DNA of 30,631 bases from Beroe ovata (lineage: Eukaryota; Ctenophora; Nuda; Beroida; Beroidae). A program made the translations under genes and the position numbers. A model generated the notes under the pieces. The model made no database searches. It saw nothing but the letters and a program-made list of their open reading frames with translations, and was not told the DNA's origin. Positions 18,488-30,631 of the stretch are shown piece by piece. The stretch spans positions 62,605 through 93,235 of the forward strand of contig CAMPET010000170.1 in assembly GCA_946803715.1 (NCBI GenBank), given 5' to 3'. Every line of letters begins with the position of its first letter. Position 1 is the stretch's first letter.

Positions 18488-19648
18488 CGAGGATTCGTTG
18501 TTTCCGGTGTTTTTAATGAAGGAGCATATCAGATCTTTGTGGCTTCATCTTCATTCAGTTCCATCAGTCCTTCACACAGTGCTCGCTACTTATAGAAAAT
18601 TCATCTTACCCAATGTATGAGCCCCAAAGTTCTGAAATTAAGAAGACAATTTGGATCCATGGACAACATGGTTTTGCCTGATCATCATTGAAAAACCCAA
18701 CGGAGTTGTGATTCCTGACTCAAAATGTGCCATAGTTTATGCCCGGGAGGTTTTTTCGACTGCAAAGTATGGAAATATACGATATCGCATGATTAATCAA
18801 ACGTTTTCAAAGCCATATGATGGACAATTAATGACAGAAAGCAAACCTACTGCTGCGCGCTCCAGTCTCAGCACGTGTAATGAAGAACCACTCTTTTTTA
18901 AATCACGTGTAATATAAGTATAAACAGGTCGCGCTGGACCTGTAGCTGAAAAAGGTAGCTAAATCGTGGTCAGGTTTTAGTTCAATTAGTTAGTCTAATT
19001 AATAAGTTAGATTAATGTATACAACGTTACGTCACTATTATTGATTTTAACTGAGCTTCAGCCTCGGAGCTGAGATATCTTTATTAAAATTCCAGTATAG
19101 TTTTATGATGTGAATATATTACTATCTTTAACACTTTTATATAATTCTTTTGATCCTGATTGAATTGATTTTATGAATTATCTATACAGTAGTTTATTAT
19201 CCAGGCAATTCCGTAGAATATAGACTTTCTTTCTTTTCGATTGAATCAACACATTAGGTTTCCACGCATGAAGATAATATGGAACCAAGTACATTTACGT
19301 TTGGCATGTTGATCAGTCAAGTCAGTAAATGCAATATCTTTGATTTGAACGGTTGCTGCTACAACGTATTGATACGAAAAAACCCACTGCTTCATTTACC
19401 GATAGTTCTCGCTATAGCTTCTCCCCGCTTAGAGTTATTCGTTTAGAGATAGATACGATGATATTGTGACACACTATGATAATGAAATCAGATTTATTTT
19501 CACTCTTATTATCCGTGGCTCTTAATGGCTCTCAAAATCTCAAAATTACTCATACAATAAAGTCCTAAACTTAGCTTAGTTTTTAGAATCGAAAAACGTA
19601 TCTTCCAACTTCCTCTTCTCTCTCTCTCCTCCACTTTCGTCCCTTCTC
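18488..19648. other. Tail-to-tail intergenic region and 3'UTRs
   Basis: Plus-strand AATAAA at 19556-19561 could serve the 875-aa gene. Minus-strand AATAAA (TTTATT on plus, 19493-19498) sits about 150 nt past the stop of the membrane-protein gene. If both are used the 3'UTRs overlap. The open frame at 18651-18917 has no recognisable similarity. Confidence 0.45.
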
Positions 19649-19863
19649 TCACATGAAAGTTGTAAACTCCCCATCCCGTGCCACGAGAGATACCGGTCTG
19701 CTGCTGCTCCCTGGTCCACCTTCTCCTGTTTGAGCGCGTGCACCGTTGCCATGGTGATCCGTCATGTCCCCGCCACCGCCGCCACTGTTTAGCTCAGGGT
19801 ACATGGCGGGCGGCAAGGTTGGGGGGAGTGTGGGAGCACTGGCGATGCTAGCAGCTTTGTTAC
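19649..19863 (-). CDS. Last exon of the multipass membrane protein
   Basis: Acceptor CTGTCCCAG, phase 1, TGA at 19651-19649. It encodes a cytoplasmic-looking low-complexity tail: NKAASIASAPTLPPTLPP, AMYPELNSGGGGGDMTDHHG and a terminal RDGEFTTFM. PPAMY is close to, but not exactly, a PPxY WW-ligand motif. Confidence 0.75.
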
Positions 19864-22539
19864 CTGGGACAGAAGATTAAACTCACACAATTTTGCCTGA
19901 TACCAATTGCATTGACACCACTTTTCACTTAACCAACGTATCATTGACGCCACTTTCCACTGACACCATTCTTTATTTGTTGACACCACTTTTCAGTAAC
20001 AACATTTTGCTGACACCGCTTTCCGCTCACACTATTCCCACTGACACCACTCCGTGATATGATTCAGTACTCACCTGTCACCATTGTCACGGCCTGTCCA
20101 TCAGCCCACTGTTTGCGGAGTAGTAGCGTAGTCATGACCACGCCCCGCTGATATCGGTACGCCAGACACGTGGATATGATTGACAGCAGAGTGGACAGAA
20201 AGAGGGTCAGTAACCATGCGATGAGATATCCGTCGAATTCAAACACAGCTTTCGTTAGGTCGTAGTTTTGGACGTCTGGCAGAATTTTGGTTGGGATTGG
20301 ATTTGAAATCAGCTAATATTAGGCAAGATCAGAAATTTGGGATTTCATCTACATCTTTGAGTTCTATCAGTTTATCGATGAGTCATGATTGTTCGCTAGT
20401 TTATACCTACAATGTATAAGATCTTTAATGACAAATCCACTGTTGCACAGCATAGCAGCCAGGGTGACAATCCAGGCATTAGTACAGGGCACTGACCTGA
20501 AATTTAAGATGTTTTGACTTTGAGATAAAAGAAATTTAAGATGTTTTACTTTCAGTTTAACTTTCAGTAGGATTGAGAAAGCGGGTTTAACTTTTATTCA
20601 GTACCTATGTCGTCTTATACCTATTAAGCTATACCCTAGTTTGTAATTGTTGGCAGTGGTTTAATGGATTAATGGAATGGCCATGGTAGAGTCTATAATG
20701 GATGACCGCATAGTCCATATGGTTGTCAATGGTTGGTAATGGGATGACTGAGCGAGTATAATCGAACACAGCAAGGTAATGTTCATTGCCCCGTCCATTC
20801 CTATTTATAAGGGGGAATCCCACAATGTCACACCACTTCCTCAGTCATGAAATTCATGGATCCATATTGGATTAAACTCTCTGCTGACAGTGTTCCGTTA
20901 TTCTGAAATCCAATCTAAATTTAATATTAAGTTACAAGGGCGCTTGGTATGACTATTTTGCAGCTGTTGGAGTTGAGATTACTAAATTGACCATGATTTG
21001 CGATATTTGACACAATCGATTATAAATATAGCTGTCTAATTCGGGAAGTCGTGGATGTCAGTGAAAGATCAGACATGCCTGATGGAATTGTCATACGCCC
21101 ACGCTAAACTAACTCACGCACACACTTAAACACACACAAACACACGCTTACACGCACAAACCTAAATACACACACACACACACATACACACACACACAAG
21201 GTTTATTTGTGTAACTAGCTACATAAATGCGCACGGGTTCTATTTTTATACGTGTCAAGAGTGCCACTTAGATGATTAACAATAACATCGACGTCAATGA
21301 AGCCTTCAGAAAGCCGTATATTAAGTTGCTGCAATGCATGCAGCAGAATGTGCTGTTGCTGTCCTGGTCCTGATCCGAAACCTCGGCTATTTGAAGAAAA
21401 GTAGAAATATGATGTTCGAGATTCATGGTTATTGATTATTCGGGGCAGGAAAAACTAAAAGTGAACGGCATGGCTATCATGGAAAGAGTTCATGATTGCA
21501 AATTGCAATGCAATTGGAACTCTGCCAGGATCCTGAGACATGGCCTATCGGTCAACAGTCAACAGCTATCCGGCTATCATCCAGTTTCCTTTGTGTGTGA
21601 AGAGCTCATAATTGCCCATCCATTGGCCATGGTAAATACACTGCCATCTTACCCTAGAGAGTTAGAAGGGGTTTTCCATAATTCCATGTGGTCCATTCCC
21701 TTACCCAAGAGTAAGCAGAGCCGTGAGACTGAGCACCGCTGCAGAGTAGATGATCGGAAGCTGGATATCGGCGATGGAGGAGTCTGTCTCCACGGAGAAG
21801 AAGAATGCTTGTAGGTGTCCAGTCCGGAATAGAGCAGTCAGAACCAGCAGGACTCCTCCAGATACCTGTCATGGGAGAAGTTAAAGACAACAGTAATTGT
21901 TGGCCTATGTTTGGGAACCGAAACTAGTTTTGGACGTCTGGCAGAATTTTGGTTGGGATTGGATTTGAAATCAGCTAATATTACTATTAGGCAAGATCAG
22001 AAACTTGGGATTTCATCTACATCTTTGAGTTCTATCAGTTTATTGATGTGTCATGATTGTTCGCTAGTTTATACCTACAATGTATAAGATCTTTAATGAC
22101 GAATCCACGAAACTAGGCTACAAGTTTATATTAAATTTGTGAACCTATAGCTATTAGAAACTGGGAGGTGATTTCTTTAATAGGTTTCCGTCTTTGCCCA
22201 GGATAAAGGTTCAGGATTTTCAGACATTGCTAGTTTATCATATTTATTTATCATATTCATAGGTATCGGGTTCAAGTTTAGATTAGCTGTAGATAAGGTT
22301 TCAATTCTGTCAGTTATGGAGCATCTGTAGGTATGTTATTTGATCCCTGCTTGCTTCAAAACCCTCTCCTTTCATTTCAGGTCCCAATGCATGTGCTAAC
22401 TGCAACTGATTTGAATTTAGGTTATATCATATTCCGGATGAATTATGAAAAGAGATCTAAGTCTAACCATTGTCAACGAGCACATGAATCTCCGACAGAA
22501 TTTGTCACAAAAACGCTCGCTCTGGCTATCACTTCCCAT
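19649..22539 (-). CDS. Spliced gene for a multipass (about four-TM) membrane protein with Pro/Gly-rich tail; LAPTM4-like topology (gene span)
   Basis: Minus-strand segments are 22539-22468 (candidate first exon), 21865-21705, candidate 21386-21293, 20902-20832, 20496-20411, 20275-20075 and 19863-19649. Well-supported junctions are in phase. Hydrophobic segments are GGVLLVLTALF, IIYSAAVLSLTALLTL, CTNAWIVTLAAMLC and LIAWLLTLFLSTLLSIISTC. They are followed by a basic RYQRG stop-transfer and a tail with PPTLPPAMYPEL and GGGGGD. Short Cys/Arg-rich N-terminus, four membrane spans and a Pro/Tyr-containing C-terminus recall lysosomal LAPTM4 proteins, but I see no decisive signature, so treat this as a membrane protein of uncertain family. 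The gene is head-to-head with the P5C reductase gene. Confidence 0.6.
19913..20051 (-). repeat. TGGTGTCA-core minisatellite, array 2 (minus orientation)
   Basis: On the plus strand it reads TGACACCACTTTTC-type units, the reverse complement of the 12001-12391 array, with variants TGACGCCACT and TGACACCGCT. It fills most of the 211-nt intron between exons 20275-20075 and 19863-19649, ending about 24 bp from the donor. Confidence 0.88.
20075..20275 (-). CDS. Internal exon of the membrane protein with the last TM segment
   Basis: Acceptor TTCTGCCAG and donor ACAG|gtgagt, phase 1/1. Reads VQNYDLTKAVFEFDGYLIAW, then a very hydrophobic helix, RYQRGVVMTTLLLRKQWADG and QAVTMVT. This is the best-supported exon of the gene. 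Confidence 0.82.
20263..20440. repeat. 178-bp direct duplication, copy A (overlaps two exons)
   Basis: Nearly identical to 21925-22108: about four substitutions and one 6-bp indel. It spans the intron between two exons plus 13 bp of one and 30 bp of the other. Confidence 0.92.
20411..20496 (-). CDS. Internal exon of the membrane protein with a TM segment
   Basis: Acceptor AAATTTCAG. Using donor CATT|gtaggt keeps phase with the next exon and gives SVPCTNAWIVTLAAMLCNSG then FVIKDLIH. An overlapping donor 5 nt downstream (GTAG|gtataa) would put the exon out of this frame. Confidence 0.68.
20497..20831 (-). other. Intron of the membrane-protein gene
   Basis: No coding content supported. A short duplicated AAATTTAAGATGTTTT... 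pair lies near 20501-20550. Confidence 0.45.
20832..20902 (-). CDS. Exon of the membrane protein, probable loop
   Basis: Acceptor GGATTTCAG, open in one frame only: NNGTLSAESLIQYGSMNFMT then EEV. NNGT is a potential N-glycosylation sequon. Donor GTGGT|gtgaca is weak but gives the phase 2 required by the next exon. Confidence 0.55.
21118..21199. repeat. (CA)n microsatellite, imperfect
   Basis: CA repeat with TTAAA, CGCTTA and CTAAAT interruptions inside an intron. Confidence 0.9.
21293..21386 (-). CDS. Candidate linking exon of the membrane protein
   Basis: A phase 2-to-0 exon is required between 21705 and 20902. This stretch has a good acceptor (TTTCTACTTTTCTTCAAATAG) and an open frame GFGSGPGQQQHILLHALQQL then NIRLSEGFID. 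The donor GAC|gtcgat is poor, so boundaries are tentative. Confidence 0.3.
21705..21865 (-). CDS. Exon of the membrane protein with the first two hydrophobic segments
   Basis: Acceptor CCATGACAG and donor CTTGG|gtaagg. Frame 0 is the open frame: VSGGVLLVLTALFRTGHLQA, then FFFSVETDSSIADIQLPIIY and SAAVLSLTALLTLG. A plus-strand open frame over the same DNA is a shadow. Confidence 0.72.
21925..22108. repeat. 184-bp direct duplication, copy B
   Basis: Copy of 20263-20440, about 1.67 kb away in the upstream intron of the same gene. It carries fragments of two exons and one acceptor, but no full exon. Confidence 0.92.
22468..22539 (-). CDS. Candidate first coding exon of the membrane protein
   Basis: ATG in good context (A at -3, G at +4), 24 codons MGSDSQSERFCDKFCRRFMC then SLTM, donor ATG|gttaga (weak), phase 0 as the next exon requires. 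A short Cys/Arg-rich N-terminus before a TM helix is reasonable but unproven. Confidence 0.35.
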
Positions 22540-22968
22540 GATTCTTGGCGTCTTTTTACTTCTTTTTAAAAAGACGTCGTTCTCGCAATTGAAATTGAAG
22601 TATAACTCTCAAAACAAAATCAAGAACACAATAGCTGTGTGGATGCAACTGTAGTGAGGCGTGAGTGATGATCATGCCTCAATTGATGGTGCTCACATAC
22701 TTACACACATGGCACTTGTATGTTGTACACTAAATGAAGAAGAGCAAGGTACTCTTTTCAGCAGGATCGGATCCCTTAGTGGCTCTCAATAATCTATCCA
22801 CTTCATCATTGCAAAATTGAAAGTAATTATCATAGTACACTTTCTTAGTGGGTCGCAAGTTTCTTTCTCTAATCCACTTACCAGTCACCCCACCCTCAAC
22901 TCAGCTAGCGGCTATTATACGAATTGAATCTTTCTCTTGTTCTCCTATACAATCTGCATTAATTAGTT
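22540..22968. promoter_or_regulatory. Putative shared promoter region between divergent genes
   Basis: About 430 bp between the candidate start of the minus-strand membrane protein and the P5C reductase start. Position suggests a bidirectional promoter. I recognise no specific element. Confidence 0.3.
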
Positions 22969-23299
22969 ATGGTTTTTGAAGGTAAAATCGGTTTTCTGGG
23001 GGCTGGAAACCTCGCCCAAGCTATAGCTCAAGGCATTATCGACAGTGAAACTGCAGAACCGGCAAACATTATCGCAAGTGCCAGAACTGATGCCGGGCTG
23101 GCAAAAATCTGCAAAATGGGCGTGTCTGGGACTCTCGACAACAAGAAAGTTGTGGATCAGTGTTCTGTGATCTTCCTGGTGGTGCCTCCCGGTGGTGTTC
23201 CTGATGTTCTGAGGGAGATATCAGAGGTGATGAAGGGAGAAAAACTCCTGGTTTCCACTGTGTGTAGCACTACCAACGAGCAGATCACAGCCATGATCG
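22969..23299 (+). CDS. PYCR: P5CR exon 1
   Basis: ATG with G at -3 and G at +4. Encodes the dinucleotide-binding domain, including VIFLVVPPGGVPDVL and KLLVSTVCSTTNEQI where the family usually has VS.AAG. Donor ATCG|gtgagt, phase 1. Confidence 0.93.
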
Positions 23300-24165
23300 G
23301 TGAGTGAGAGAAATCTCCATGTTCAGCGATTTTTTATTTTTGAGGTATTGTCCCTCCAGTAGCAGGACTCTATGACGACAACTTGAACTTGCAGTTGTCT
23401 CCATGACGACTTCAGTCGCTATGACAGCAACCATTTCCCCAGGCAAAGCAACACCCGTGATCCGTGCTATACCCAGCACGCCTGTTGCTGTGAGGGAGGG
23501 TGTCATCAGGGCGTACCCTGGTGCTCATTGTCAGCCACACCAGGTATGATGAGGATTGAGGAAATGTGCATTGTGTACACTCCTCTATCGAGGTGTGGAC
23601 TTCACCTACTACACTTTCCAATCCTTCATATTTACCCTATCGCGAGTTCATGTCCCATTGTCCCCTTCTTTCTGAAATCCCTATCCCTAGTCTCGACTTG
23701 ATGCCCACTCTATGTCAGGTGGAACTATGTCGAACACTCATGGAGCCACTCGGCCTCTTCACTGTCCTCCCCGATGAGTCCCTCATCAACCTGAGCAGTG
23801 GACTCTGTGGTTGTTCACCCGCCTTCGTCTACATGATGATCGATGCCATGGCAACCGGCGGGGTGAAGATGGGGCTACCTCGTGATGTGGCAGTGAGAAT
23901 GGCAGCACAGACTGTAGTGGGGTCGGGCAGGATGGTGCTGGAGGCGGGGGATGGTAAGCATGTCGGACAGCTGATAAACGATGTTTGCACTCCTGGGGGA
24001 GTAACTGTGGAGGGAGTGTGGGAGTTGGAGAAAGCGGGGTTTAGGGGGAGTGTCATGGGAGCGGTGATACGGTCCACGGAGGCAAGTTTGGAGAAAGTTT
24101 GGCAGAAAGAGAAGAAGAAGAAGGAAGTGGAGGCTGGGAAGATCAAGGAAGAACAAGCGATGTGA
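22969..24165 (+). CDS. PYCR: Pyrroline-5-carboxylate reductase (P5CR), three exons, complete (gene span)
   Basis: Catalyses the NAD(P)H-dependent reduction of pyrroline-5-carboxylate to proline. Exons 22969-23299, 23443-23543 and 23719-24165 join in phase to 292 aa, normal for the family. The N-terminal Rossmann domain starts GKIGFLGAGNLAQAIAQGII (GxGxxA). The middle has VIRAIPSTPVAVREGV. The C-terminal dimer and substrate domain has GGVKMGLPRDVAVRMAAQTV and DVCTPGGVTVEGVWELEKAG, the P5CR signature. The DVCTPGG wording is closer to PYCR3 and bacterial ProC than to PYCR1/2. The usual SGS of the GxSGSxPA motif is CGC here (GLCGCSPAF). The tail is Lys/Glu-rich. I see no clear mitochondrial presequence, so a cytosolic location like PYCR3 is inferred. 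AATAAA occurs at 24312-24317. Confidence 0.94.
23443..23543 (+). CDS. PYCR: P5CR exon 2
   Basis: Acceptor TTTCCCCAG and donor CAG|gtatga, phase 1 to 0. Encodes KATPVIRAIPSTPVAVREGV then IRAYPGAHCQPHQ. Confidence 0.92.
23719..24165 (+). CDS. PYCR: P5CR exon 3
   Basis: Acceptor CTATGTCAG, phase 0, TGA at 24163-24165. Carries the all-helical dimerisation domain and the signature motif. The C-terminal run KEKKKKEVEAGKIKEEQAM is charged and species-specific. Confidence 0.93.
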   Translation: MELCRTLMEPLGLFTVLPDESLINLSSGLCGCSPAFVYMMIDAMATGGVKMGLPRDVAVRMAAQTVVGSGRMVLEAGDGKHVGQLINDVCTPGGVTVEGVWELEKAGFRGSVMGAVIRSTEASLEKVWQKEKKKKEVEAGKIKEEQAM

Positions 24166-24311
24166 TATTTCTTAGAATGTGACCCGACGGCCGACATTTA
24201 GACGGTCTTTGGATTTGAGTCTGATAAATGATAATAGAGAATTGAAACTATGTTTTCAATTCAGTTTCAAAATCAAAATCAATACATTATCTGAACATGT
24301 GTGTATTATTA

Positions 24312-24317
24312 AATAAA
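24312..24317 (+). terminator. Poly(A) signal AATAAA for P5CR
   Basis: 147 nt after the stop codon. A second AATAAA occurs near 24347. The kinase stop codon on the other strand is at 24394-24396, so the two 3' ends nearly touch. Confidence 0.6.
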
Positions 24318-24393
24318 AATGCATCAATAGAAAATGTATCAAATATAAATAAACTTGGGTGCAGTCTGCAATTCCCAGTATGAACTGTGAACA

Positions 24394-30631
<6,238 letters not shown>

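Noticed and set aside
18651-18917. 88-codon plus-strand frame after the last exon
   Set aside because: No acceptor in phase and no recognisable protein; more likely 3'UTR or intergenic DNA.
20936-20963. 28-nt microexon with fitting phase for the membrane protein
   Set aside because: It would leave a 33-nt intron to the next exon, too short to splice.

Overview
The window is eukaryotic, nuclear and almost certainly from an invertebrate animal. Its genes are split by GT-AG introns, many only about 90-310 nt long. It is rich in CA/GT, CT and poly(C) simple repeats, carries CRE-like (TGACGTCA) and E-box (CACGTG) motifs, and encodes a metazoan AMPK-related kinase of the SIK type. I cannot name the species. 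A sponge or another early-branching or lophotrochozoan invertebrate would fit, but that is inference. The window starts and ends in CA microsatellite and contains a 635-bp N gap plus four isolated Ns, so it looks like a draft-assembly scaffold or a piece of one.

Layout. (1) About 1-1716: non-coding upstream region. (2) 1717-18487, plus strand: a 13-intron-scale gene that I rebuilt exon by exon with matching splice phases. It predicts an 875-aa, mostly disordered, proline- and charge-rich, probably nuclear protein that I do not recognise. (3) 2804-3598, plus strand: an intronless ABHD14-like alpha/beta-hydrolase gene nested in the first intron of that gene on the same strand. Catalytic positions appear to be lost. 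(4) 19649-22539, minus strand: a multi-exon multipass membrane protein with a Pro/Gly-rich tail. Its topology recalls LAPTM4 proteins but the family is not established, and one linking exon is uncertain. (5) 22969-24165, plus strand: a complete three-exon pyrroline-5-carboxylate reductase, the last step of proline synthesis, closest in feel to PYCR3/ProC. (6) 24394-29088, minus strand: the 3' six exons of a salt-inducible-kinase-like Ser/Thr kinase, from DFG and activation loop through UBA-like domain to a short C-terminal tail. The N-lobe and HRD exons lie beyond the window.

Orientation. Genes 4 and 5 are head-to-head about 430 bp apart between start codons. Genes 2/4 and 5/6 are tail-to-tail with close or overlapping 3' regions. 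No pathway links all the genes.

The most notable structure is in the non-coding DNA. A TGGTGTCA-core minisatellite recurs in introns of three different genes and nearly fills one intron of the kinase. There is an 0.8-kb tandem duplication that copies a 56-nt exon whose phase forbids including both copies, and it has an N exactly at its junction. Further items are a 157-bp satellite next to the gap, a 33-bp CCAAT-box repeat, a four-E-box cluster, and over-representation of TGACGTCA and of a short motif ATGAAGGAG. I found no virus, transposase, CRISPR or tRNA that I could support.
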